Origin: Flavobacterium notoginsengisoli
GTDB lineage: Bacteria > Bacteroidota > Bacteroidia > Flavobacteriales > Flavobacteriaceae
NCBI RefSeq assembly: GCF_014207905.1
Contig: NZ_JACHLB010000012.1
Location: 1-64,000, forward strand
DNA length: 64,000 nt
Direction: 5' to 3'
Made by a program: the position numbers and the translations under genes. A model generated the notes under the pieces. That model saw nothing but the letters and a program-made list of their open reading frames with translations, was not told the DNA's origin and did not search any database. Positions 26,559-34,267 of this stretch are shown here, piece by piece. How positions within the stretch are numbered: the stretch's first letter is position 1; every line of letters begins with the position of its first letter.

Positions 26559-27947
26559 TTAAAATTTGAATCCTAATCGGGCATTAAAGAAAAGCCCATC
26601 TTTAGAGTTCGGAATAATGTCATTGATAAAAGCTCCCGTTTTAAAGTACTGAATACCGCTGACGACCGAAATATATTTATTTACGCTATACGTAAAGTTG
26701 GCTAAATACGCTGTTCCGATGTATTTTTCGTCAGAATCGCTTCCGCGGAGATTTAGCATTCCGCTTGGTCTGTAAACTCCGTCTTGTGTTGAGTATCTCC
26801 AATTTAAAACCACATCGACTTGCATCTTTAAATTCGAAAGTAAGTCCATCGTTGCATAAGGATGAATATCAATGAGGTTTACTGGGCCAACTTGCGGACT
26901 GAAACCAAAATAACCTCCTTTTGGATATAGCGGATTAAAGGTTTGAAGGTCTCCATTACCTTGATTTTTATCTCCAGAGATATAATCATTTCGAAGATTT
27001 ATCGTCGGTTTGAATTTTATATTTTCGAAAGAATATCCAATATCAATAGATCCTGTCCAAGCGTTGATTTTTCCAGATCCGAAAGTCCCAAATTGATACG
27101 CGGCTTCCAAATTATAAATAAAACCTCCGCCGTATTTCCATAATCTTGTACCAACGGTATGGCGTTTTTCTGGTGAAATTCCTTCTTCAAAAAGCGACAA
27201 ATCTCTTCTTATTCCGAGATAATAAACATCGAGATTTCCCGCTTTTGGAAAAATTATTTTAGAATAAGCTCCCCAGAGATTTAGCTGTTTAGACATTTTA
27301 TTATCAAAAACACCAGTATAAATTGTGTCTGCCATCATTGCAAAGGCATCAACAGATATTCTTGCAGAAGAATACATTACTTTTCCTCCTGTAAAATACA
27401 ATCTTGCATTTGGACCTTCTCGAACAGAAATCAGCCTTCCAGAACCGTAATCTAATTCTTGTCTTCCCGCACGAATAGTGATTTTTTTATCTTTTTGCTG
27501 CCAGATATTCACATCCAAAAATAAATTTTGAACATTTAGCTGATCTTCGTCAATGCCTCGCGCTCCATTTACTCGGCCATCTTCTAAGGCGCTTCTTAAT
27601 TGAGCAAATACTCTGAAAGTTTTTCCTAAATGAATATCGGCATGAAGATCGTATCGTTGCAACAAGAAATTATTATGTCCAATATTTAATCTGCCCCAAT
27701 CTTCATTGTTGAAATCAACGTATTCATATCTTGCTTCGCCTCCAAAAGACAGGTAAAAATTTTTCTCTTTGTTTAAAGGAACAAATTTTAAATTCTCATA
27801 AAAGTTTCGTGAAGAGTCTTTTAAGAATTCGTAATTTTCGTCATAACGTAAAAGTTTGAAGTTTTGCGCCATTGCTATATTTCCTAAAAAGAGAAAAAGA
27901 ACAAGTAACTTGACGTTTTTTGATATGGATTTTGATGATTCCAACAT
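26559..27947 (-). CDS. outer membrane porin of the alginate-export (AlgE-like) family
   Basis: This 462-residue protein has a signal peptide cleaved after Ala27 (AMA|Q). The mature part is a beta barrel with the alginate_exp pattern (RAGRQELDYGSGRLISVREG, then GPNARLYFTGGKV) and a terminal Phe. The family includes porins for organic anions and small polymers, so an alginate role should not be assumed. Here it probably gives passage to the aromatic or electrophilic substrates handled by the operon. Confidence 0.82.
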   Translation of the reverse strand: MLESSKSISKNVKLLVLFLFLGNIAMAQNFKLLRYDENYEFLKDSSRNFYENLKFVPLNKEKNFYLSFGGEARYEYVDFNNEDWGRLNIGHNNFLLQRYDLHADIHLGKTFRVFAQLRSALEDGRVNGARGIDEDQLNVQNLFLDVNIWQQKDKKITIRAGRQELDYGSGRLISVREGPNARLYFTGGKVMYSSARISVDAFAMMADTIYTGVFDNKMSKQLNLWGAYSKIIFPKAGNLDVYYLGIRRDLSLFEEGISPEKRHTVGTRLWKYGGGFIYNLEAAYQFGTFGSGKINAWTGSIDIGYSFENIKFKPTINLRNDYISGDKNQGNGDLQTFNPLYPKGGYFGFSPQVGPVNLIDIHPYATMDLLSNLKMQVDVVLNWRYSTQDGVYRPSGMLNLRGSDSDEKYIGTAYLANFTYSVNKYISVVSGIQYFKTGAFINDIIPNSKDGLFFNARLGFKF

Positions 27948-27988
27948 AATGAAGTTTCAGAGATTTATAATAAAATGAATTAGTCTAA

Positions 27989-28621
27989 TTAGTGTTTTAT
28001 CATGTTGTGAGCATAATGAATACCTAAGCCATAAGAACCGCCGTATTTTTTCATTAGGTTTGTTACAGGAACATAAGTTTCTTCTCGAGCCCAATCTCTT
28101 TGAAGCTCTAATAAATATTGAATAGAAGTAATTGGCTGCACTCCAACTTGAATCATTCTCTGAACTGCTCTTTCGTGAGCTTCTTCGCTAACATCACCGC
28201 AAGCATCTGTAATAACATAAACTTCGTATCCTTCTTCGATTGCAGATAAAGCAGGTCCAACAATGCAAACGCCTGTCCACAATCCTGCAAGAACGATTTT
28301 TTTCTTGTTTTTGGCTATAATAGCTTTATAGGCATTTTCATCTTCCCAAGTATTCATTGTTGTTCTGTCAATATATCCAGAAGTTGCAATTGGGTAAAAT
28401 TCTTCCAATTCAGGAAAAACAGGACCAGAAAAACTTTCCTCTGCAACCGTTGTTACAACTGTATCGACGTTGAAAATTTTAGATGCTCCAGAAATGATTG
28501 CCACATTTGTACGCAATTCGCTTAACGGAATATTGCTCGTAGCAAAAGCCATTTGTCCTTCAAAATCGATTAATACTAAAGCGTGATTATCTGGTGATAA
28601 TAAGTTAACTGATGGTTTCAT
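27989..28621 (-). CDS. isochorismatase-family cysteine hydrolase (YcaC-like)
   Basis: This 210-residue protein has the triad expected of the family: Asp19 (LIDFE), a Lys near 110 (KKIVLAG) and a Cys near 119 in LWTGVCIVGPAL. The YcaC subgroup has no firmly known substrate. It is the first gene of the minus-strand run that follows the best sigma-54 promoter in the window (28651-28670), with a candidate enhancer at 28723. The porin, the M17-N-like protein, the amidohydrolase and DoxX follow. Confidence 0.88.
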   Translation of the reverse strand: MKPSVNLLSPDNHALVLIDFEGQMAFATSNIPLSELRTNVAIISGASKIFNVDTVVTTVAEESFSGPVFPELEEFYPIATSGYIDRTTMNTWEDENAYKAIIAKNKKKIVLAGLWTGVCIVGPALSAIEEGYEVYVITDACGDVSEEAHERAVQRMIQVGVQPITSIQYLLELQRDWAREETYVPVTNLMKKYGGSYGLGIHYAHNMIKH

Positions 28622-28650
28622 AATATTTATTTTTAAGATTTATAATTAGT

Positions 28651-28670
28651 TAAGCCAATGAGGTGCCAAA
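28651..28670 (-). promoter_or_regulatory. sigma-54 (-24/-12) promoter of the ycaC-like operon
   Basis: TTTGGCACCTCATTGGCTTA on the minus strand matches YTGGCAC-N5-TTGCW with one change in the -12 block and exact GG-N10-GC spacing. It would start transcription near 28642, about 21 nt before the ATG of the isochorismatase-like gene. Two sigma-54 activators are encoded within 15 kb. Confidence 0.75.
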
Positions 28671-28722
28671 CTTTTAATTTGTTGTTGAATAAGGTTTTAG
28701 CTTTTTAAGCTTTAAAAAAGAC

Positions 28723-28738
28723 TTACGATATATCGTAA
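28723..28738. promoter_or_regulatory. TTACGATATATCGTAA palindrome, candidate sigma-54 enhancer
   Basis: A perfect 16-bp palindrome centred about 88 bp upstream of the predicted start of the sigma-54 promoter, a normal enhancer distance. It is followed by the same AATTTTAT tail as the sites at 14238 and 30297. Confidence 0.7.
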
Positions 28739-28767
28739 TTTTATTAAGCCGTTATGCCGTTTTTATG

Positions 28768-29085
28768 TTAATGTGTAGAAAGTTTTTTAATCATTTCTGT
28801 AGAAACACTATCGGCGTAGATTCCAAAGGCGCTAGTTAAAACACCTTTTAGATTATAGATTTCAGATTTAATGCCGTACACAATATCTTCATCTCCAGGG
28901 TCGGTATCGCCTTCAAATCTGAATATATATTCAATTTTGAATTCTTCTGGCGACATACTTTGCGTGTTATTGTTGTAACGAATGCAATGAGTATCGAGAT
29001 TAAAATTTTCTGTAAAACCTTGTGTGCTCAGCCATTGCAAAGCTTCTGTAACGGTGTCAAAAGAGGGTTGTTGAAATAAACTCAT
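28768..29085 (-). CDS. conserved hypothetical protein
   Basis: This 105-residue soluble acidic protein begins with a short helix (DTVTEALQWLSTQGF) and continues with beta strands and YIFRFEGDTDPGDEDIVYGI. Proteins of this kind are sometimes labelled phosphoribosylpyrophosphate synthetase, a label not supported by any active-site motif. Its place between the hydrolase gene and the sigma-54 enhancer suggests co-regulation with the hydrolase upstream (56-bp gap). Confidence 0.7.
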   Translation of the reverse strand: MSLFQQPSFDTVTEALQWLSTQGFTENFNLDTHCIRYNNNTQSMSPEEFKIEYIFRFEGDTDPGDEDIVYGIKSEIYNLKGVLTSAFGIYADSVSTEMIKKLSTH

Positions 29086-29141
29086 AATTTGAAGAGATTA
29101 AACTGCCCGAAAACAATCCTTAACAGGCAGTTATGATTAAT

Positions 29142-29957
29142 TTATTTGATGAAATCTAGAATATCGTTATTGATAGTTTCAGCATTTATAGTTGGCATTC
29201 CGTGAGAGAATCCTGGGTAAGAGATTAATTTGCTGTTTTTCAATAATTTTGCAGCTCTAGGTGCTTGAGCGTAAGGGACAATTTGGTCGTCTTCACCATG
29301 TAAAACCAAAACAGGAATGTCTAAGCTTTTCAAATCTTCTGTAAAATCAGATTCAGAGAACGCTTTAATACCTTCATAATGAGATAAAACAGAACCCATC
29401 ATTCCCTGTCTCCACCAGTTTTGTTTGATGCCTTCTTGTACAGTTTGTCCTTCACGATTCCATCCATAAAAAGGAATTGGAAAATCATAAAAATATTGTG
29501 CTCTATTGAATCCGGTTCCTTTTCTAATTTCGTCAAAAACTGACAATGGTACACCTTCAGGATTGGCTTCATTCTGAACCATAATTGGAGTTACAGCGCT
29601 TATGATTACTGCTTTTGCAACACGTCCTTTTCCGTACTTTGCTGCGTAACGAATTACTTCACCACCTCCAGTTGAATGTCCAACGTGAATTGCATCTTTT
29701 AAATCTAATGCTTCAGTCAATTCAGCGATATCAGATGCGTAAGTTTCCATGTTATTTCCTTCAGAAGCTTGGCCAGAACGACCATGTCCGCGTCTGTCGT
29801 GTGCAATAACTCTATAACCTTTTTGAAGAAAAAACATCATTTGAGAATCCCAATCGTCACTTGACAATGGCCATCCGTGATGAAAAACAATTGGCTGTCC
29901 TTTTCCCCAATCTTTGTAATAAATTTCTGTTCCGTCTTTTACTGTAAATGTGCTCAT
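29142..29957 (-). CDS. alpha/beta hydrolase, non-heme chloroperoxidase-like
   Basis: This 271-residue enzyme has the nucleophile elbow GHSTGGG (Ser near 96), an acid in LHGEDDQIVP (about 220) and a His in PGFSHGMP (about 251). It closely resembles the cofactor-free chloroperoxidase/esterase group, which can also carry out perhydrolysis. The substrate is not known. Its promoter carries the TTAATCTAGATTAA box with 23-nt spacing shared with the mhqO-like and acetyltransferase genes. Confidence 0.88.
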   Translation of the reverse strand: MSTFTVKDGTEIYYKDWGKGQPIVFHHGWPLSSDDWDSQMMFFLQKGYRVIAHDRRGHGRSGQASEGNNMETYASDIAELTEALDLKDAIHVGHSTGGGEVIRYAAKYGKGRVAKAVIISAVTPIMVQNEANPEGVPLSVFDEIRKGTGFNRAQYFYDFPIPFYGWNREGQTVQEGIKQNWWRQGMMGSVLSHYEGIKAFSESDFTEDLKSLDIPVLVLHGEDDQIVPYAQAPRAAKLLKNSKLISYPGFSHGMPTINAETINNDILDFIK

Positions 29958-30070
29958 GATTTTTGATTTTTAGATTAATATTGTTTTTGTTTTTTAATTA
30001 AAATTGTTATTTAAGTTTAAAATTTAAACTTTTAAATTGTTTTATGTTTTCTTTTGTTATTGGTATGATG

Positions 30071-30115
30071 CAAATGTATTAGAGAATGAAACCTGCATCG
30101 ATTAATCTAGATTAA
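30071..30115 (-). promoter_or_regulatory. operator plus -7 box upstream of chloroperoxidase-like gene
   Basis: The perfect 14-bp palindrome TTAATCTAGATTAA (30115-30102) is followed after exactly 23 nt by TACATTTG (30078-30071), a consensus -7 box. This is the best copy of the three-site operator set. Confidence 0.8.
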
Positions 30116-30472
30116 GAAGTAAAAAATGTTCTTCTTTTTTGTTTAAATGAATGCGTTTAAAAGGAAATGTTTCGTGTGTTTTCATGTTTGGCATTTTAAA
30201 TTGTATTTGAATGCCAAACTATAGCCAATTAATGTGCCTTTATAGTTAATGCCTTTGTTTTAAAGGAATTCGGGAATTTTAGGTGTTTTTTGATTTACGA
30301 TATTTCGTTATTTTATGAAATGCTCGTTGTATTTTATATGAAAAACATCAATTGCTGGTAAACGAAACTCATTTTTGGTTGAGGTAATTTTGACTAATCT
30401 ATTCTCCTTTTCGGCTACAATGTGAAGCGTAAATAAGAACAATTTTGCAGTGTACAATTAAACACAGTAAAT
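30116..30472. promoter_or_regulatory. intergenic control region with two palindromes
   Basis: This gap between divergent genes contains an inverted repeat with 10-bp arms GTTTGGCATT (30186-30195) and AATGCCAAAC (30210-30219). It also holds a degenerate copy of the ACGATATATCGT palindrome (30297-30308, ACGATATTTCGT) with its TATTTTATGAA tail. On the minus strand near 30235 a GGCACATTAATTGGC sequence resembles a -24/-12 promoter, but its spacing is 11 rather than 10. The region probably controls both the hydrolase gene and the short-chain dehydrogenase gene. Confidence 0.5.
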
Positions 30473-31279
30473 ATGAAAAAGACAATTTTTATTACAGGAG
30501 CTTCGTCAGGTTTAGGAAAAGCAGCAGCCAAATTATTTCAAACAAACGGTTGGAATGTTATTGCAACCATGCGAAAACCAGAAAATGAAACGGAATTGAC
30601 GAAATTAGAAAATGTAAAAGTGATCAAACTTGACGTTACAAATTCTTCTCAAATCTCAGAAACAATCAATCAAGTTTTGTCAATGCAAGATGTTGATGTG
30701 GTTTTAAACAATGCAGGTTATGGCTTAATCGGTCCGTTAGAATCTTTTAGCGAAGAACAGATTAACAATCAGCTTCAGACCAATCTTTTTGGGGTTATAA
30801 ATGTTACAAAAGCTTTTGTGCCTTTTTTTAGAGAAAGAAAAAAGGGGGTATTTATCAATATTACATCAACATTTGGTTTGTTGGGTTATCCGACTTGTTC
30901 GCTTTATAATGCTTCAAAATTTGCTGTAGATGGATTTTCAGAAGGTTTAGCTTATGAATTAGCGCAATTCGGAATCCAAGTAAAAATAGTTGCTCCTGGC
31001 GGAATGCAAACCGATTTTGCTGGAAGATCATTGCAAGGCGGTTTACACGAAGCTTATAAACAATTGATTGCGAAAGTAAGCGAAGGTTATAGCGAAGAAC
31101 AAATTGCCAATTATACCAAAGCCGAAACGGTAGCGCAAATTATTTATGATGCTGCAACAGACGAGAAAAATCAATTGCGATATGTAGCAGGAAAAGATGC
31201 TAACGAATTGTACAACGAGCGCTTGTCGATTACCCCAGAAAATCAATTTCAGAAAATGCGTTCTCAATTTTTAATGTAA
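30473..31279 (+). CDS. short-chain dehydrogenase/reductase (SDR)
   Basis: This 268-residue classical SDR has the cofactor loop TGASSGLG (residues 8-15), NNAG near 80 and the catalytic YNASK near 145-149, with the upstream Ser in NITSTFG. It should be an NAD(P)-dependent carbonyl or alcohol oxidoreductase. An AraC regulator and an NTF2-like gene follow closely, so the three probably form an operon. Confidence 0.9.
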   Translation: MKKTIFITGASSGLGKAAAKLFQTNGWNVIATMRKPENETELTKLENVKVIKLDVTNSSQISETINQVLSMQDVDVVLNNAGYGLIGPLESFSEEQINNQLQTNLFGVINVTKAFVPFFRERKKGVFINITSTFGLLGYPTCSLYNASKFAVDGFSEGLAYELAQFGIQVKIVAPGGMQTDFAGRSLQGGLHEAYKQLIAKVSEGYSEEQIANYTKAETVAQIIYDAATDEKNQLRYVAGKDANELYNERLSITPENQFQKMRSQFLM

Positions 31280-31301
31280 CAAAATGTCTTTTAGATTTAA
31301 T

Positions 31302-31309
31302 TAAATTTG
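31302..31309 (+). promoter_or_regulatory. -7 box immediately before araC-type gene
   Basis: TAAATTTG lies 6 nt before the AraC-type ATG. If used, the transcript would begin at or next to the start codon, giving a leaderless mRNA. It could also be chance inside an operon. Confidence 0.35.
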
Positions 31310-31315
31310 TTACCA

Positions 31316-32227
31316 ATGAAAAAACAAGCTGTAATATTCAACTCTTTATCTCAATTGCACAAAGCAATGGGACTTCCGGCACCGCTTCATCCGCTTATTA
31401 GTATTATAAACTATGGCGAAGCAAAGTTTGATGCAGGTGATTTGGAAGGAGGAATTATACTCGATTTTTATAAAATTTCTTTTAAAACTACATTTTCTGG
31501 AAAGCTGAAATACGGTCAGGGATTTTACGATTTCGAAGAAGGCGGAATGTCTTTCGTAGCGCCAGGACAATTATTGCGCATGCAGGAAGAAGAGGCTAAT
31601 TACGACGGAATGTCGTTACACATTCATCCCGATTTATTGCGTTCTTATCCTTTAGATTCACAAATTAAGCAATATGGTTTTTTCAGTTATTCTGCAGCAG
31701 AAGCACTTTATCTTTCTGAAAAAGAGAAAACAACAATCTTAAGTATTTATCAATTTATTCAAGATGAGCTTAATGAGCGAATTGATAAATTCAGCCAAGA
31801 TGTTATTATTTCTCAAATAGAATTACTGCTTAATTATGCCAATCGTTTTTACGATCGCCAGTTTATAACTCGAAAAGCGGTGAATAATGATTTGCTTTCT
31901 AAGCTTGAAAATCAACTAGAAACTTATTTCAGAGAAGATAAATCTGCGACAGAAGGTTTGCCTTCGGTAAATGTTTTGGCAGAAAGTCTAAATGTAACAG
32001 CTCGTTACCTCAGCGATTTGCTTCGAAATTTGATTGGCTTAAATACGCAGCAGTTTATTCACGAAAAAGTAATCGAAAAGGCAAAAGAATATTTAGCGAA
32101 AGATGAAATGACAACGGCCCAAATTGCGTATCATTTAGGTTTTGAACATCCGCAGTCTTTTAATAAACTTTTTAAAAGCAAAACCAACTTGTCTCCTTCA
32201 GATTATAAAAAAAGCCTATTGAATTAG
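31316..32227 (+). CDS. AraC-family transcriptional regulator
   Basis: From the ATG at 31316 this is a 303-residue protein. An upstream TTG at 31307 belongs to a -7 box and is not a likely start. It has a cupin-like N-terminal ligand domain and a C-terminal AraC double helix-turn-helix (about 205-300, ending HLGFEHPQSFNKLFKSKT). AraC proteins act as ligand-dependent activators and often recognise direct or inverted half-sites near -35. That makes it one candidate for the TTAATCTAGATTAA boxes, though nothing in the sequence proves it. Confidence 0.9.
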   Translation: MKKQAVIFNSLSQLHKAMGLPAPLHPLISIINYGEAKFDAGDLEGGIILDFYKISFKTTFSGKLKYGQGFYDFEEGGMSFVAPGQLLRMQEEEANYDGMSLHIHPDLLRSYPLDSQIKQYGFFSYSAAEALYLSEKEKTTILSIYQFIQDELNERIDKFSQDVIISQIELLLNYANRFYDRQFITRKAVNNDLLSKLENQLETYFREDKSATEGLPSVNVLAESLNVTARYLSDLLRNLIGLNTQQFIHEKVIEKAKEYLAKDEMTTAQIAYHLGFEHPQSFNKLFKSKTNLSPSDYKKSLLN

Positions 32228-32251
32228 GTTTATTATTTAAAGAAACTTACA

Positions 32252-32590
32252 ATGAACATACATAATTTTATTAACGATTGGCTTATTGCCAGCAATAACT
32301 TTGATACCGAAAAATATCTTGAGTTTTACGAATCCGAAGCCATTTTAGATGATCCTTCAGTTGGAAGAAAATTTGTCGGTCATAAAGGAATCCGAGATTA
32401 TTTTGAAAGCTATTTTATTGGCTATAATACGAATACAAAATTGGTGAATTTGAATATAAAAGATGCAGAAAGCGTTCATCTGGAAGTCGAATTTACTGGA
32501 GATTTTTCAGAAGGAAAATTAGGAGGAATCTTCGATTTGAAATTTAAAGATGAAAAAATAACCTTCGCGAAAGCAGATTTAATTCATTAA
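32252..32590 (+). CDS. SnoaL/NTF2-like small protein
   Basis: This 112-residue protein has the NTF2-like pattern: helix NFINDWLIASNNFD, then FYESEAILDDPSV, RDYFESYF and a final beta sheet. It is a cytoplasmic ligand-binding or isomerase-like fold of unknown substrate. It follows the araC-type gene by 24 bp and precedes a terminator, closing the operon. Confidence 0.82.
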   Translation: MNIHNFINDWLIASNNFDTEKYLEFYESEAILDDPSVGRKFVGHKGIRDYFESYFIGYNTNTKLVNLNIKDAESVHLEVEFTGDFSEGKLGGIFDLKFKDEKITFAKADLIH

Positions 32591-32653
32591 AAAAAAATTA
32601 TAAAAATCGGAATTAGATACTTCGTAACTACTGATAAATATGGAATTTATATC

Positions 32654-32687
32654 AAAAAGCTGAATTATTGTTCAGCTTTTTTTTTTC
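32654..32687 (+). terminator. terminator of the SDR-araC-NTF2 operon
   Basis: An 11-bp stem (AAAAAGCTGAA, 6-nt loop, complement) is followed by a run of about 10 T. Confidence 0.9.
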
Positions 32688-32735
32688 CGTTAAAACGGAC
32701 TCTGTTTAAAATAAAAGTTAAAATATTTTTTATTT

Positions 32736-32757
32736 TAGACCGTTCGGTCTATATTTG
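32736..32757 (+). promoter_or_regulatory. TetR operator overlapping the tetR promoter
   Basis: The palindrome TAGACCGTTCGGTCTA (32736-32751) runs directly into a TATATTTG -7 box (32750-32757), so a bound repressor would block the promoter. It has the form TAGACC-N4-GGTCTA, the arrangement known for the electrophile-sensing repressor NemR. A second copy lies at 33380. Confidence 0.85.
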
Positions 32758-32778
32758 CAATGTCAAAATGAGAAGACC

Positions 32779-33357
32779 ATGAGTAAAGCAGAAAGAACAC
32801 GACAATTTATTATCGAAGCAGCAGCTCCAATTATCAATAAAAAGGGCATGGCTGGAACTTCGATGAGTGATATTATGGAAGCTACCAAATTGGCAAAAGG
32901 AGGAATTTACGGAAATTTCGAAAGCAAAGAAGAAATCTGTATGGAAGCCTTTTTATTTCTAAGATCTCAATTGGCGAGCAAATTAGATTTGGCTGTTGCT
33001 CAAGGAAAATCGGCTCAAGAAAAGCTGTTTAATTTACTTGATGTTTACAAAAATGATCAATGTATGATGGAAGGCTGTCCAATCTTAAATTTTGGTACCG
33101 AGGCAGATGATACCAATCCGTTAATGAAAGAACATGTTAAGAAAGCGGCATTTTCTGCTCAAAAAAGATATTTAACAATTCTGGAAGAGGGAATTAAAAA
33201 TAAAGAACTTTCTGCCTATTTGAATGCAGCAGAATTTAGCGTAAAAATATTTGCTTTGGTTGAAGGAGCAATTTTATGCGGCAAAATAGTAGGAACACAA
33301 CAAATGGATCTGGTGTTAGAAAGCATTAAAAACGATTTTAAAAGATATGTGATATAA
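32779..33357 (+). CDS. TetR-family repressor, NemR-like
   Basis: The ATG at 32779 gives 192 residues. A TTG at 32755 overlaps the promoter and is rejected as start. The helix-turn-helix spans about 10-50 (TSMSDIMEATKLAKGGIYGN). The ligand domain carries Cys95 and Cys100 in DQCMMEGCPILNFGTEADD, a pattern of the NemR/AcuR-like group. Those cysteines could sense electrophiles. Matching palindromes before this gene and before the next operon indicate autoregulation and control of the SDR-MFS pair. Confidence 0.88.
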   Translation: MSKAERTRQFIIEAAAPIINKKGMAGTSMSDIMEATKLAKGGIYGNFESKEEICMEAFLFLRSQLASKLDLAVAQGKSAQEKLFNLLDVYKNDQCMMEGCPILNFGTEADDTNPLMKEHVKKAAFSAQKRYLTILEEGIKNKELSAYLNAAEFSVKIFALVEGAILCGKIVGTQQMDLVLESIKNDFKRYVI

Positions 33358-33379
33358 CATATTTTTTTTGCTCAATTTT

Positions 33380-33393
33380 AGACCGTTCGGTCT
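33380..33393 (+). promoter_or_regulatory. TetR operator upstream of SDR-MFS operon
   Basis: AGACCGTTCGGTCT again in the context TTTTAGACCG, identical in its core to the site at 32737-32750. It lies 41 bp before the ATG of the second SDR gene. Confidence 0.85.
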
Positions 33394-33434
33394 TTTTTAA
33401 AAATAAAGTTCAATAATTTAAATATAGAAAAACA

Positions 33435-34256
33435 ATGTCAAAAGTAATTTTAATAACAGGAGCCACAAAAGGATTTGGAAGAATCTGGGCGGAAGCATTT
33501 TTAAAACGTGGCGATAGAGTCGTAGCAACAGGAAGAAATACAGTGGCGCTAGAAGATCTTAAAAAAGAATATGGCGATTTGGTTTTACCAATTCAATTAG
33601 ATGTAAACGATCGTAAAGCGGCATTTGAGGCAGTAAACCAAGCAAAAGAGCATTTTGGTAGAATTGATGTTTTAATAAACAATGCAGGTTACGGTTTATT
33701 TGGAGCTGTTGAAGAAACTTCTGAAGAAGAGGCTAGAAACCAAATGGAAACCAATTTCTTTGGTGTTCTTTGGCTATCGCAAGCAGTATTGCCAATTATG
33801 CGCGAACAAAAAAGCGGTCACATTATTCAAGTTTCAAGTTTCTTAGGTTTGGTTACGTTACCGGTTTTAGGACTTTATAATGCATCAAAATTTGCAGTAG
33901 AAGGGTTAAGCGAAACATTGGCATCAGAAGTAAAAGATTTTGGAATCAATGTTACATTGATTGAACCAAATGGCTACACTACAGATTGGTCTGGAGAATC
34001 GGCTTTTCAAACCAAAAGTTTGCAGGTTTATGATGCTGTAAAAGCAGGTTTTAATGAAGCAGTTTCTACACCAGGTATTTTCGGAAATCCGCAAGCTACT
34101 GCAAATGTCGTTCTGAATTTGGTAGACAATGAGAATCCGCCGTTGCGATTATTATTTGGATCATTTGCTTATCCAGCTGTCAAAAAAGTTTACGAAGAAC
34201 GTCTTGAAAGTTTCGCAGAATGGAAATCTGTTTCTGACGAAGCGCATGGAGCATAA
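33435..34256 (+). CDS. short-chain dehydrogenase/reductase (SDR)
   Basis: This 273-residue classical SDR has TGATKGFG at residues 8-15, NNAG near 84, a Ser in VSSFLG and the catalytic YNASK near 147-151. It probably reduces or oxidises an NADP(H)-linked carbonyl. A TetR operator lies upstream and an MFS exporter gene follows after 11 bp, so a detoxify-and-export pair is likely. Confidence 0.9.
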   Translation: MSKVILITGATKGFGRIWAEAFLKRGDRVVATGRNTVALEDLKKEYGDLVLPIQLDVNDRKAAFEAVNQAKEHFGRIDVLINNAGYGLFGAVEETSEEEARNQMETNFFGVLWLSQAVLPIMREQKSGHIIQVSSFLGLVTLPVLGLYNASKFAVEGLSETLASEVKDFGINVTLIEPNGYTTDWSGESAFQTKSLQVYDAVKAGFNEAVSTPGIFGNPQATANVVLNLVDNENPPLRLLFGSFAYPAVKKVYEERLESFAEWKSVSDEAHGA

Positions 34257-34267
34257 TTCATATTAAA

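Noticed and set aside
26559..27947. Alginate export function for the porin
   Set aside because: No alginate synthesis or degradation genes are nearby; the family name does not fix the substrate.
30228..30246. Minus-strand GGCACATTAATTGGC as a second sigma-54 promoter
   Set aside because: The spacing between GG and GC is 11 rather than 10, and a good TACATTTG promoter with a shared operator already serves the hydrolase gene.
32755..32778. TTG 32755 as tetR start
   Set aside because: The TTG is part of the TATATTTG promoter box; ATG 32779 gives the standard N-terminus.
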